From positions 496,001 to 560,000 of the forward strand of contig NZ_OY781460.1 in the NCBI RefSeq assembly GCF_963676855.1: a stretch of DNA of 64,000 nt, read 5' to 3'. The number at the start of each line of letters is the position of its first letter. Position 1 is the stretch's first letter. Below are positions 53,133-62,052 of the stretch, piece after piece. The translations under genes and the position numbers were made by a program. The notes under the pieces were generated by a model. It worked only from the letters and a program-made list of their open reading frames with translations, made no database searches and was not told the DNA's origin. Source of the DNA: an uncultured Anaeromusa sp. GTDB taxonomy: Bacteria; Bacillota; Negativicutes; Anaeromusales; Anaeromusaceae.

Positions 53133-54221
53133 ATGAAACTGTTTTGTATTGCAGAAACCCTTTCGGTCGCCTCACTAGGCGGCTTTTTATTCTCTTTGCT
53201 CCACATGCCGCTCCCTTGGATGCTGGGCGCTTTGGCCGCTGTCTTGCTGTGGAATTCCGCCGCTAAGCGTCCCATCTGCTGGCCTCCATATGCTTGCTAT
53301 GCAGGTCTGCTGCTCATCGGCTATGCCATTGGCTGCACCTTCACAAGCGAAACAGCACGACAAATTCTAGAACAATTGCCACTCATTACCTTGGCCACGA
53401 TAACCGTCACTGCCTTCAGCACTTGGCAAGGCTATCGCTTTCATAAAAAAACATCGGTAAATCTACCAAGCAGCCTGCTAGGCAGCATACCCGGCGGTCT
53501 ATCGCAAATGCCGGTCTTGAGCCGAGAAATTCCCGGCGCTGATATCACCATCGTCACTCTCATGCAAGCCATGCGCCAACTATCGGTCGTTTTCTTTGTT
53601 CCTTTCTTGGCCATACAAGGCCTCAGCGACAGCTCAGCTCTTACTCCGGCTGTTCCCGCCCTTACCGCGCAACCCATCCCCATCACACAGGAACTCTTAC
53701 TTGGTTCGCTTGTTGTAGCCAGCGGCTTTCTCGGTCGTTTCTTGAAATTTCCCACGCCCTTCTTATTAGGCGCCGTGTTAGCAACGTCTACCTGGGTTCT
53801 TGCAGGATTGCCGGCCCCTCAGCCGAGCCGCGACTGGCTCAATACCGCCCAGCTCTGCGTCGGCACCTACACAGGAGCACGGATACAACTGAAAAACCTG
53901 CAAAGCCTCCGCAAATCACTTCCGTATGCATTTCTGAGCGTTGTCTGCCTCTTGGCGGTTTCTTCCAGCTTAAGCCTGCTCTTAGCCTATTTTTTCGACA
54001 TTCCGCTCCTTACGGCATTTCTAAGCACCGCTCCCGGCGGCATGGCGGAAATGGGCCTTACCGCCATGATGGTGCACGCCGACATGGCCGTAGTCGTCGC
54101 CTTTCAATTGTTTCGACTGCTTTTTATCCTAACGGTAGTGCCGCCCATTTTAAAACATTTGATACGCCGCGAAAAAAGTCGCCAAGCTCTTCAGAGAAAG
54201 AAAGTAGAATTACAGCTGTAA
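53133..54221 (+). CDS. AbrB-type membrane protein (duplicated 5-TM, PF05145)
   Basis: A 362-residue membrane protein with about ten segments in two similar halves (LPWMLGALAAVLLW early, TPFLLGAVLATSTWVLA later), the AbrB/'ammonia monooxygenase-like' family; it is unrelated to the AbrB DNA-binding protein. Motifs GSIPGGLSQM and TAPGGMAEMGLT repeat. Transport of an unknown solute is likely. AGAAGG is seven bases before the ATG. Divergent from the LysR gene. Confidence 0.85.
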   Translation: MKLFCIAETLSVASLGGFLFSLLHMPLPWMLGALAAVLLWNSAAKRPICWPPYACYAGLLLIGYAIGCTFTSETARQILEQLPLITLATITVTAFSTWQGYRFHKKTSVNLPSSLLGSIPGGLSQMPVLSREIPGADITIVTLMQAMRQLSVVFFVPFLAIQGLSDSSALTPAVPALTAQPIPITQELLLGSLVVASGFLGRFLKFPTPFLLGAVLATSTWVLAGLPAPQPSRDWLNTAQLCVGTYTGARIQLKNLQSLRKSLPYAFLSVVCLLAVSSSLSLLLAYFFDIPLLTAFLSTAPGGMAEMGLTAMMVHADMAVVVAFQLFRLLFILTVVPPILKHLIRREKSRQALQRKKVELQL

Positions 54222-54272
54222 ACTCCTCCGGCTGAATCTCCGCTTTTTGCATATGGCTGCCGCCTCTTTTTC

Positions 54273-54710
54273 TTAAAAATATTTCTTAAATCCTAAAGAA
54301 ATACGAGTTGAATACCCCATAGATTCATAAAAGGCATGCGCTTCTTTGCGTTTTGCCAACGACATCAACATCGCAAAGTAACAGTCACGGGTTCTAGCTT
54401 CTGCTTCAACATACTCGACTAATTTCTTCCCCAGCCCTTGTCTGCGACTTGCTTTACCTACAATTAAATTTTCCAGCACCATAAAAGGTCGACATTCACC
54501 AACCGTGTCAAGACAAACAATCCCCATCACTGCGCCCAGCAAGTTCCCCGCATCGTCCTTCGCCCCTACAAGAATATAGTCTGGGTTATTTATGATTTTC
54601 CCAAAGGAAAGGGCAAGCCTGTCTCGATGGGTTTTTTCCTCAAACAATTCCTGCCCCAAAACGGCGTAAGCCGGTATATCCTCCATGGTCAGCGGTTGTA
54701 TTGTCATCAT
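54273..54710 (-). CDS. GNAT-family N-acetyltransferase
   Basis: A 145-residue GNAT protein. The acetyl-CoA-binding signature is VGKASRRQGLGKKLVEYVEA; the C-terminal strand KEAHAFYESMGYSTRISLGF is typical. Substrate unknown. AAGGAG lies six bases before the ATG. Confidence 0.9.
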   Translation of the reverse strand: MMTIQPLTMEDIPAYAVLGQELFEEKTHRDRLALSFGKIINNPDYILVGAKDDAGNLLGAVMGIVCLDTVGECRPFMVLENLIVGKASRRQGLGKKLVEYVEAEARTRDCYFAMLMSLAKRKEAHAFYESMGYSTRISLGFKKYF

Positions 54711-54789
54711 TTTAAGCTCCTTTACGCAGAAGATGCTATCACGCTATTCTTTCAAGCCCTCAAAACGATACTCCTGCTCCTGTGATACA

Positions 54790-54830
54790 AAAGTAATACT
54801 GCCTGGCCGTTGGCCAGGCAGTATTACTTT
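54790..54830 (-). terminator. terminator of the DUF3887 gene
   Basis: AAAGTAATACTGCCTGGCC and its exact complement with loop GTT. Confidence 0.85.
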
Positions 54831-55263
54831 ATTTACTCTTAGGTTGCGGAGAATCCATCCAAAATCCAGAGACTGCATAACCGCCATTGCTTTCGGTGAG
54901 CACATTCCGAATGATGATTTCCGCCGCCTCCTTAGAAAACTTGCTTTTATAGGTAACAACGGTGTACGTATCATTTAGTTCGGCGGCTACAAACTCCTTA
55001 GAAATATAATTGCCGAAGTTTGCTTTGGTTGCTGCAATTACTTTGCGATACTCAGCTTCATTCAAATCGGTTTTCATTTTTTCATCAAAGTCTTTAGAAA
55101 AACCAGCATAGTTATCTTCATTAATAGCCAGCAAAATATTTTCCGTTATTGGATCGGCGACTTCCTTCACTTGTTCCGCGATACGATTGCTGGCAGAGCA
55201 AATAGAAAGACTCATGCTAAAAAGCAGCATCGCCGCAATCAGTATTGTTTTGAATTTTTTCAT
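54829..55263 (-). CDS. exported DUF3887-like protein
   Basis: A 144-residue protein: signal sequence (KTILIAAMLLFSMSLSICSAS), then a folded domain starting ADPITENILLAINEDNYAGFSKDFDEKM and ending VSGFWMDSPQPKSK, the DUF3887 pattern. Function unknown. The start at 55263 sits two bases after the previous stop, so it is coupled to the upstream membrane protein gene. Confidence 0.75.
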   Translation of the reverse strand: MKKFKTILIAAMLLFSMSLSICSASNRIAEQVKEVADPITENILLAINEDNYAGFSKDFDEKMKTDLNEAEYRKVIAATKANFGNYISKEFVAAELNDTYTVVTYKSKFSKEAAEIIIRNVLTESNGGYAVSGFWMDSPQPKSK

Positions 55264-55264
55264 G

Positions 55265-55672
55265 TTAGCCCCAATCATCCCCGCCAAAATTATTATCTTG
55301 GTAATCATCAAAGCTATTGGAAGCCGTGTCTTGCTGGCTGGCATCTTCCCAGCCGCTTTGATTGGCAACATCCGGCAGATTTCCAGCCTCTGCCTGCCCC
55401 AGCAAATTGTCAAACTCATCTCCATTCAAGACTCCGTTCGACGTAAGTGTTTCTCGCAATTCATCGTCATCCATAGTACGCCACATGTCATACTGGTGTT
55501 GATCGATTAGATAATTCGACAACAAGTACCCCAACACCATCCCGCCCAGCATGCCTCCCATGCCAAAACCGCCATTACCGCCCATATAGGAATTTTGATT
55601 ATACCCCGAGCGCGAACGAAATAACCGATACACCACATAGAGCCCCAACAAAATCAAAAGAACCGTCAACAT
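55265..55672 (-). CDS. small membrane protein with Gly-rich and acidic tail, unknown
   Basis: A 135-residue protein: an N-terminal membrane segment (LTVLLILLGLYVVYRLF), a GGNGGFGMGGMLGGM run with a second short hydrophobic stretch, a helical DDDELRETLTSNGVL segment and an Asp/Asn-rich end (SFDDYQDNNFGGDDWG). Not recognised. AGGAGG lies nine bases before the ATG at 55672. The DUF3887 gene follows directly. Confidence 0.7.
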   Translation of the reverse strand: MLTVLLILLGLYVVYRLFRSRSGYNQNSYMGGNGGFGMGGMLGGMVLGYLLSNYLIDQHQYDMWRTMDDDELRETLTSNGVLNGDEFDNLLGQAEAGNLPDVANQSGWEDASQQDTASNSFDDYQDNNFGGDDWG

Positions 55673-55798
55673 CCTTGCTCTCCTCCTGTCAGCAAAATAC
55701 ACGCCTTCTCTTCTTTAAATATGCGTTATTTTTATTTTAGCTATTCTTTTATTATAAACGGATATTGTGACAAATGCATGACACAGAAAACAAAAAAA

Positions 55799-55827
55799 TT
55801 GACAAACATCCCTTTGTATTGTTTAAT
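55799..55827 (+). promoter_or_regulatory. promoter of the chemoreceptor 3 unit
   Basis: TTGACA (55799-55804), 17 bases, TTTAAT (55822-55827), about 25 bases before riboswitch 3. Confidence 0.65.
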
Positions 55828-55847
55828 AAATATCACAATATCATAAT

Positions 55848-55925
55848 GTAGGGCAAACCTATTGAAAAATAGGGACGCAAAGCTACGGGTCTAAGGGCTA
55901 AATGCCTATGATCGCCGCGCCGCCA
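55848..55925 (+). promoter_or_regulatory. c-di-GMP-I riboswitch 3
   Basis: GGGCAAACC, GGGACGCAAAGCTACGGGTCTAAGG and a 3' half ending in CGCCGCC on the plus strand, as in the other two. Confidence 0.93.
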
Positions 55926-55950
55926 ACTAGCTAGTTGCTACTTGCTATTC

Positions 55951-55980
55951 GGACAGGCTTACCTGTCTTTTTCTTTTTTC
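55951..55980 (+). terminator. riboswitch 3 expression-platform terminator
   Basis: GACAGG-CTTA-CCTGTC then TTTTTCTTTTTTC, between riboswitch and start codon. Confidence 0.9.
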
Positions 55981-56051
55981 TTCAGCACTATGCATGGTGA
56001 TGCCTCCTACTTAACACAACAATCAAAAAAGAAAAAGGAGAGAAACACCAA

Positions 56052-57743
56052 GTGAATTTAACCATTGGAAAAAAGATTTTAGCAGGATTTTCAGCCGTAA
56101 TTATCGCCACCTTACTAATGAGCGGGTATACGTACTACAAAATTGGTGAAATGAACCGCGAATACCATGATGTCACAACAATCAATTTAGAAAAATTAGC
56201 CTTAGTCGAAGAACTATCCGCTCATATTATTGAAGAAGCAGCCACGGTACGCAAATACAACCTCACTGGCGACGCCGCGGATAAAAGCAAATTTGAAGCT
56301 CTTCGCAAAGAGTCCGATGTTAAACTAGCAAGAATAGAACAAATCTTTGTAACAGAAAAAGCGAGAAAATTGATTGGCGAAATCAAGCCGTCTAAAGCGG
56401 CCTATGAGGCGTTTTCACTGCGTGCCATGCAAGCGCGGGACGCTCAAGATCAAGCCACCTTGCAGCAAGTCATTCAACAAGGCGTCCAGCCATATAATAC
56501 CGCCAAGGCTAATTCCGACGAATTGGTCGTAATGATTAAAGCCTTTGTAAAAACGGAGCAAGATAAAATTGCAGAAAAAGGTCAAACTAATCAACAACTG
56601 CTGCTTCTCGTCAATGCCTTACTTATCATCGCCTCCATCGCAATCAGCTTAATTTTAAGCCGTGGTATTTCCCGCGCGGCTCAGCAAATGGTGCAAGCCG
56701 CAAAGGAAATGGCTGCAGGAAAACTGACGTCAGAACCAGTGCGAGTGCAGTCTAATGACGAAATGGGGCAATTAGCGACCGCCTTCCAAGAAATGAAGGA
56801 AAGCATGCGTCATTTGATTCGCCAAGTAAGCTCCTCGGCGGAACAAGTGGCCGCTTCTTCCCAGCAATTGACTGCCAGCGCCGATCAAGCCGCCCAGGCC
56901 GGCAGCGATGTCGCCGCGGCCATTGGCGCGGTAGCGCAGGGCTCCGAGCAACAATTGCAGTCCGTAGATGCCACTGCCGCTACGATGACGCAAATGTCCG
57001 CCAACATCCAACAAGCCGCCGCTAACGCGAACCAAGTCAGCGCACAAGCCAACGAAGCAGCACAAGCAGCACAGAAAGGCAGCCGTGAAGTCGACGCCGC
57101 CATTGCGCAAATGCAACAAATTGAGAAAAACGTAGTCCAATCTGCCGCCGTGGTTGCGCAGCTTGGCGAACGCTCGCAAGAAATCGGCCAAATCGTGGAC
57201 ACAATTTCCGGCATCGCTAGCCAAACTAATTTGCTGGCCTTAAACGCCGCTATCGAAGCCGCTCGAGCCGGCGAACAAGGACGCGGCTTTGCAGTCGTAG
57301 CCGAAGAAGTCCGCAAGCTGGCGGAACAGTCCCAAGGAGCCGCTAAAGAAATTGCCACGCTGATTGGCGAAATCCAGGGGGATACCGAGAAAGCCGTACT
57401 CGTCATGAACGAAGGTCCTCAGTTGGTTCAGCAAGGAGCAACCGCCGTTCAATCCGCAGGCGAAGCTTTTCATCAAATCGGTACTCTCGTAGAAACCGTT
57501 AATATGCAAATGCAGGAAGCCTCCGCCGCCATGCAGCAAATGGCAGGGGGCAGCGAGCAAATGGTCGCCGCCATGAGAGACATCGATCATCTGAGCAAGC
57601 AGGCCGTAAGCCAAACACAGACGGTTTCTGCCTCTACAGAAGAGCAGTCTGCTTCCACCGAGGAAATCGCCGCTTCCAGCCAGGCCTTAGCCAGCATGGC
57701 CGAAGAGCTACGCCAAGAAGTCGGTAAGTTTCAGCTCGCCTAA
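56052..57743 (+). CDS. methyl-accepting chemotaxis protein 3 (four-helix-bundle type)
   Basis: A 563-residue receptor with TM1 at 9-29, a helical periplasmic 4HB_MCP-like domain ([20 protein letters not shown]…), TM2 near 183-203, HAMP (around [18 protein letters not shown]) and the signalling domain with the shared tip sequence. GTG start with AAAGGAG upstream at 11 bases spacing. Its own promoter, riboswitch and terminator precede it. No C-terminal CheR-binding pentapeptide. Confidence 0.92.
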   Translation: MNLTIGKKILAGFSAVIIATLLMSGYTYYKIGEMNREYHDVTTINLEKLALVEELSAHIIEEAATVRKYNLTGDAADKSKFEALRKESDVKLARIEQIFVTEKARKLIGEIKPSKAAYEAFSLRAMQARDAQDQATLQQVIQQGVQPYNTAKANSDELVVMIKAFVKTEQDKIAEKGQTNQQLLLLVNALLIIASIAISLILSRGISRAAQQMVQAAKEMAAGKLTSEPVRVQSNDEMGQLATAFQEMKESMRHLIRQVSSSAEQVAASSQQLTASADQAAQAGSDVAAAIGAVAQGSEQQLQSVDATAATMTQMSANIQQAAANANQVSAQANEAAQAAQKGSREVDAAIAQMQQIEKNVVQSAAVVAQLGERSQEIGQIVDTISGIASQTNLLALNAAIEAARAGEQGRGFAVVAEEVRKLAEQSQGAAKEIATLIGEIQGDTEKAVLVMNEGPQLVQQGATAVQSAGEAFHQIGTLVETVNMQMQEASAAMQQMAGGSEQMVAAMRDIDHLSKQAVSQTQTVSASTEEQSASTEEIAASSQALASMAEELRQEVGKFQLA

Positions 57744-57756
57744 GATCAATAAATAG

Positions 57757-57803
57757 AAAAGCAAGCCGCAAAGGACACAAAAAGTCTTCTGCAGCTTGCT
57801 TTT
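57757..57803 (+). terminator. terminator of chemoreceptor 3
   Basis: AAAAGCAAGC and GCTTGCTTTT arms with inner pairing. Confidence 0.8.
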
Positions 57804-57844
57804 TCCATTTTTTTGTAGTTCCTGCACCTCCAAGCCTCTTCTTG

Positions 57845-58549
57845 CTATTTGAGGCGCTGCTTCAGCCACTCTCTATAATAAGCCAGCTGCTCCGGCGTAT
57901 GGAAATAATGCTCTCCCTCCGCCATAACCGTTAGCTCGCACCCAAAGCGTTTTGCAAAAGAAGCCACCTCGTCTCGTTCACAAAGAGTATCCTTTGCGCC
58001 ATAAAGAATCGCTGTTGGACTCGGCCATTTCAAAATGGGATGTTCTTGAACATAGCAATAGTAATCCCAATATAGCGTCTGCCCTATGGGCGTGGAAATC
58101 TCCTTTTCCTGTTGCAATCGCTCCTTACTGACTTCAAAGCACAACATCAGGGAGTCGATGATCCGTTTCATATCGACCACCGGCGACAGAAACAAGCTCT
58201 GCCGCAACGGAACGGCTTCATACGCCAGCAGACTGAAATACGCCCCCATACTGCACGCAAATAAACTAATCTCTTTGGCTTGTTTCCTTGCAAACTCCAT
58301 AACCTGGCCCAGCTCATACACACACTGCTGAACCTTGCACAAGATTTCTTCCGCCTGCCGGTCTCCATGCTGGGGCAAATCAAAGCTCAGCACTTGATAA
58401 CCCCGCGGCACTGATTCTTGCGCCAGCAAGGCAATCGGCGCATCTTGTTTATGAGACTGGTTTCCATGCACCGCGATAATAAGCTTATCGCTTTTTTCGC
58501 CCCACAATAGGGCCGGTATTTTCTCAATAGTTAACTCTTGCGTAATCAT
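57845..58549 (-). CDS. alpha/beta hydrolase
   Basis: A 234-residue hydrolase: LIIAVHGNQSHK (oxyanion), nucleophile Ser in LFACSMGAYFS, Asp in YGAKDTLCE, and His in EGEHYFHTPEQ. Prolyl-oligopeptidase/serine aminopeptidase-like or esterase, substrate unknown. No signal peptide. AGAAGAG precedes the ATG. It precedes no obvious partner; the next gene (rsgA) starts on the same strand upstream. Confidence 0.85.
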   Translation of the reverse strand: MITQELTIEKIPALLWGEKSDKLIIAVHGNQSHKQDAPIALLAQESVPRGYQVLSFDLPQHGDRQAEEILCKVQQCVYELGQVMEFARKQAKEISLFACSMGAYFSLLAYEAVPLRQSLFLSPVVDMKRIIDSLMLCFEVSKERLQQEKEISTPIGQTLYWDYYCYVQEHPILKWPSPTAILYGAKDTLCERDEVASFAKRFGCELTVMAEGEHYFHTPEQLAYYREWLKQRLK

Positions 58550-58592
58550 AGTCTCTCTTCTTTCATTATTTTTCAGCTACCCGGATACACTC

Positions 58593-59666
58593 TTAAAATC
58601 TTCGCCTTTTGCTCACTTCTTGCATCATACGGCGCGCATTTTTTCGGCCCCCAACGTCGGCAAACATTACGGCCTGTTTCGCTTCTTCAAGGCGGCGCGA
58701 ATCCAGCTCCGCATAGAGAAGCTCCTGGCGCAATTTCCGCCAGGACTTCAAGCGTTCCTCTGGCAGCAGTCCCTCTGCCGCCGCCCGCCGTACAGCACAC
58801 CCCGGCTCTTTGTCATGCCTACAGTCTGCAAAACGGCACGACTGCGCCAACGCTTCAATATCCGCAAACGCCGCGGACAAGTCCCCGCTCTCCAACGCCA
58901 GTTCCCGCATGCCCGGCGTGTCGATCACAATGCCGCCCCCCGGAAGCAGCAGCATCTCGCGGCGCGTTGTCGTATGCCTCCCTTTTTCGTCTTTGCGAAG
59001 CCCTGCCGTAGCCAACGCCTCTTTTTTCAGCAGGCGGTTAATCAAAGTAGATTTCCCCACGCCAGAAGAACCGATAAAAGCCGCGGTCTTTCCTTCACCC
59101 AGATACGCATGCAAAGCTCCGGCGCCATCGCCCTCCAGCGCAGAAACACAAAGCACCTTCGCGCCGCAAGCGCAGCAAGAAGCCTCCGCCAGCTTCCCTG
59201 CTGCATCCTCACAGACGTCGGCCTTGGTGAGCGCCACCACCGGCGTGGCACCGCTGCTCCAGACCAAGCTCAAATACCGTTCCAACCGCCGGAGATTGTA
59301 ATCACTGTTCAACGCCATGCAAATAAACACCGTATCGACATTGGCCGCAATCAGCTGCTCTTGCCCTCCCTTTCCCGCCGCTTGACGAACCAATACGCTA
59401 TGGCGGGGCAACACGCGCCATAACAAAGCCGTTCCCTCAGCATCATATTCTAGCGCTACAAAATCGCCCACCGCCGGAAAATCAGCCGGCCGCATCGCCT
59501 CATGTCGCAACCGCCCGGCAACAACTGCCGACCGCTCTCCTGTCGCGGTTAACACCTTATAGCCCTCTCGATATTGCGCCGCAACCCGGCCAAGCTGCGT
59601 CAAACCATCCGCGGCTTTGCGCTGCGTTTCGGTCAAGCCCAATTGCTCCATAGAAAAAACGCTCAT
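58593..59666 (-). CDS. rsgA: ribosome-assembly GTPase RsgA
   Basis: A 357-residue circularly permuted GTPase that acts in late 30S maturation. OB fold at residues 45-95; G4 VALTKADVC precedes G1 GSSGVGKSTLINRL, then GRHTTTRRE (G2/switch I) and IDTPGMREL (G3); C-terminal zinc site CRFADCRHDKEPGCAV. Start at 59666 after AGGGGG; upstream frame not supported. Confidence 0.95.
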   Translation of the reverse strand: MSVFSMEQLGLTETQRKAADGLTQLGRVAAQYREGYKVLTATGERSAVVAGRLRHEAMRPADFPAVGDFVALEYDAEGTALLWRVLPRHSVLVRQAAGKGGQEQLIAANVDTVFICMALNSDYNLRRLERYLSLVWSSGATPVVALTKADVCEDAAGKLAEASCCACGAKVLCVSALEGDGAGALHAYLGEGKTAAFIGSSGVGKSTLINRLLKKEALATAGLRKDEKGRHTTTRREMLLLPGGGIVIDTPGMRELALESGDLSAAFADIEALAQSCRFADCRHDKEPGCAVRRAAAEGLLPEERLKSWRKLRQELLYAELDSRRLEEAKQAVMFADVGGRKNARRMMQEVSKRRRF

Positions 59667-59745
59667 CTTGCGTCCCCCTTTCTTAGGCGCAGTATAGCAT
59701 ATCTTAGGAATGCACTGGTTCTCCATCTTATTTCAGAATAAAAAA

Positions 59746-59782
59746 GGAGAACCGCAAGGAAGCGCTTCCTCACGGTTCTTTA
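59746..59782 (-). terminator. terminator of the CD3324-family gene
   Basis: AGAACCG…CGGTTCT with inner AGGAAG-CGCTTCCT, T-rich on the plus side; between convergent or tandem genes. Confidence 0.6.
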
Positions 59783-59783
59783 C

Positions 59784-60056
59784 TTATTTTTCTTCCCTTG
59801 AAGCCAAAATTTTATACACTGTCTTCGGTGATAAATAATATGCTTCCGCAAGTTGGCGAGGGGAAACGCCCGCTTGACACTTCCGGCGTATTTCCAGGTT
59901 TCGCACCTTTGTTAGGTGCCGATTTTCCGTTTTTTCACCCCAGCTTCGCCGAGCTCCCTCTTTACGCGGAATATAAAGATACTCGCCGTCAATATATTCT
60001 TGCACAGCCAGCAGCAATTTTTCCGGCAATACCTGCGTAGCCGCCTTGTAGCCCAT
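59784..60056 (-). CDS. CD3324-family putative helix-turn-helix protein
   Basis: A 90-residue protein beginning MGYKAATQVLPEKLLLAVQ, with QEYIDGEYLYIPRKEGARRSWG and a C-terminal helix-turn-helix (SPRQLAEAYYLSPKTVYKIL). This pattern matches the CD3324 family of small DNA-binding-like proteins. GGAGG is seven bases upstream. Likely a regulator; target unknown. Confidence 0.8.
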   Translation of the reverse strand: MGYKAATQVLPEKLLLAVQEYIDGEYLYIPRKEGARRSWGEKTENRHLTKVRNLEIRRKCQAGVSPRQLAEAYYLSPKTVYKILASREEK

Positions 60057-60237
60057 GCCGCTCCCTCCTAATTCATTTAGGATTGAGCAAAGGCTAGCAC
60101 ATGCAGTCTCATGCAATAGCCTTTGCTATGCACGAACTACAGATTGCGTTTTTACGATAAGTCATTCTCCCTTTCTTCCGATATAGACTTAGCATATTCC
60201 TTTAAAATTCACCTGTCAATATTAGGAACTCATCCAT

Positions 60238-60759
60238 TTATTTAAGCATTTTATGCGCTACAAGGGCCACAGCCACAACCAACGCAGATGTTTTGTGCCA
60301 CTTGCGCAGAGCTAGCATCCTTCGATTCTTGTAGAGCCAATTACCGCCGATGAAAAGCAGCACCGCCGCCACAGCGGCAACTTCTCCGCTATAAACAGCG
60401 TATATCTTACGCGAGCGATACATCAGCATCACATAGCCATGTAAAAAAGCCAAAGATACGGCGGCATATCCCAAAAACACATGCCATGCGCGCAACTGCT
60501 CCCATATTTTTTGCAAATAACCGGCGCCTATAGAAGCTCCCGTTTCCTTTCGCCTCTTAAGCCAAGAAAAAAGCTCCCGGCTTACATACAAGCAGCCCGC
60601 AGCAAGCCCTCCATACATAGCCAGATTTCCTGCTTCTTTGCCTGCTTTACTAAACCAAGTTCCCAACAACGGGCTAGCTCCCGTTTGCCCAAAATAGTCC
60701 AGCCCACTTATCCCAATGCAGATCGCTAAAAGAATGCGCCCTGCCAACACCTTTGTCAT
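60238..60759 (-). CDS. b-type cytochrome-like membrane protein
   Basis: A 173-residue membrane protein with four or five segments. Histidines suited to haem binding are in LRAWHVFLGYAAVSLAFLHGYV and RKWHKTSALVVAVALVAHK, as in ferric-reductase-like or cytochrome b561-like transmembrane proteins. Electron donor and acceptor unknown. ATG at 60759 follows GGAGG by eight bases. Confidence 0.65.
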   Translation of the reverse strand: MTKVLAGRILLAICIGISGLDYFGQTGASPLLGTWFSKAGKEAGNLAMYGGLAAGCLYVSRELFSWLKRRKETGASIGAGYLQKIWEQLRAWHVFLGYAAVSLAFLHGYVMLMYRSRKIYAVYSGEVAAVAAVLLFIGGNWLYKNRRMLALRKWHKTSALVVAVALVAHKMLK

Positions 60760-60882
60760 CCCTGTTGCCTCCTTCAAGTGATTGCCGCTATTCCTAACAG
60801 CATTTTAGTCTCCCGCTTAGCCAAACCTGCCTTCCCACTTTCAAAAAACGGTCCTTCCTAACCCCTATTATAGCTATTAATC

Positions 60883-60943
60883 GTTAATGCAAAAGAACCT
60901 GTGTTGAAACAACCGCTGTTTCAGTACAGGTCCTTTTGCATTA
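60883..60943 (-). terminator. long hairpin terminator
   Basis: TTAATGCAAAAG-ACCTGT-TGAAACA and complement; 60-base element between the CC/Se gene and the cytochrome-like gene. Confidence 0.7.
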
Positions 60944-60997
60944 ACAGCTAGCCTTACTGTTCCGCTAACCCAAACCATACACTTTCCTTTTATGCAA

Positions 60998-61276
60998 TCA
61001 CACAAGCTTCCAGCCGGTGATTTCCAGATTGCGAAAGCCCAAGAATTGATTGACCGCAATCGTTAAAGAAAGGGTTACCAGCTCTTTGGGTACAAACGCC
61101 TCAATTCCTTGCAGCATAAGCTTCTCATAATTTTGCGGATCATGGGGCGCTCCCAAGCGAACGCTGGGCTTTTCCCGCAGATGAATGCAACAGCCTATTT
61201 CCGGCGGCAGCTCTAAGTGAATCGGCTGTTTCTTTTCTTTAACATAGGCAGCCGCTTCAGGCGTGATTGTAAGCAT
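60998..61276 (-). CDS. CC/Se-motif family protein
   Basis: A 92-residue protein: MLTITPEAAAYVKEKKQP, the central ELPPEIGCCIHLREK with the adjacent CC pair, and VRLGAP, as in the 'CC/Se motif' (seleno)protein family where some members have selenocysteine. Function unknown; the family has been linked to selenium or sulfur handling. No in-frame TGA is seen here. AAGGAG precedes the ATG. It follows the rhodanese gene by 14 bases. Confidence 0.7.
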   Translation of the reverse strand: MLTITPEAAAYVKEKKQPIHLELPPEIGCCIHLREKPSVRLGAPHDPQNYEKLMLQGIEAFVPKELVTLSLTIAVNQFLGFRNLEITGWKLV

Positions 61277-61290
61277 GGTCTTTCTCCTTT

Positions 61291-61701
61291 CTATTGGACA
61301 ACTTCATACGGCCAGTCTTGAATACCACCAAAATCGTACACCGAACCATATCCCAGCTCCAAAAGCAGCACCGCCGCCTGCCGGCTGCGGTTTCCACTGC
61401 GGCAGTAAACAAGAATTTCGGCACTTTTATCGGGCAGCACCGTTGCCGCTTTCTCTTTAACTTCCGCTAACGGTAACAGCACCGCATTCGGAAGATGCTT
61501 TTCATGGTACTCTTCCGCGGTCCTCACGTCCAACACAACTGCCTGCTGGTTTGCCGCCATTTTTTGCTTTGCTTCTGCCGCCGTTATTTTATGATATCCT
61601 GCAGGAAGGTCCCCCGCCGTGTTGGCTTGCGTTTTACAACCTAATGCGACTACCGCCAGCAGCACAAGAGCAGAAATAAAAACCACAAGTTTCGTATCCA
61701 T
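61291..61701 (-). CDS. rhodanese-like lipoprotein
   Basis: A 136-residue exported single-domain rhodanese. The N-terminus has a signal with a LALGC-type lipobox (VVALGCKTQA). Active site VYCRSGNRSRQAA with Cys. Start at 61701 after AAAGG; a TTG two codons earlier is possible. Sulfur transferase or arsenate/selenium-type substrate unknown. It precedes the CC/Se gene in one operon. Confidence 0.85.
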   Translation of the reverse strand: MDTKLVVFISALVLLAVVALGCKTQANTAGDLPAGYHKITAAEAKQKMAANQQAVVLDVRTAEEYHEKHLPNAVLLPLAEVKEKAATVLPDKSAEILVYCRSGNRSRQAAVLLLELGYGSVYDFGGIQDWPYEVVQ

Positions 61702-62052
61702 AAACAAATAACCTTTCTCCCAAAGCTTCTTAAACTACTTATAGCTTACGAAAGAGGCCGCCTATTGTCAACAAATAATTTTTATCTATTGCTCTTTCAA
61801 TATCCTTCATTTTGGCCCTCGCAAAGCTCATAACCTTCACCATTTAACCTCTCAAATAACACTGAAAAAAGCAGCTAGAAAAATTTAAATCCGATCCGCA
61901 AACAAAAGGTATTCTTATGTATTTAGCGAAACTACCCACTATATTATATCGTCTAAAAGTGCCTTGCTTTTGGACGAACATCTATAACCGCCGCTGCTCG
62001 CCCTTGCTTCAAAGTGCAGCTTTGCACAAATCAGACAGAAAGGTGATGCAAC
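61702..62052. other. intergenic region before the GGDEF-EAL gene
   Basis: Contains a hairpin CGTCTAAAAG-7-CTTTTGGACG (61950-61976) with no T-run and a short GTGCA-GCT-TTGCAC. On the minus strand TTGACA near 61769 may belong to the rhodanese promoter. No c-di-GMP riboswitch was seen. Confidence 0.4.

Noticed and set aside
61950..61976. Hairpin before the GGDEF-EAL gene as terminator or riboswitch
   Set aside because: No T-run and no aptamer consensus.
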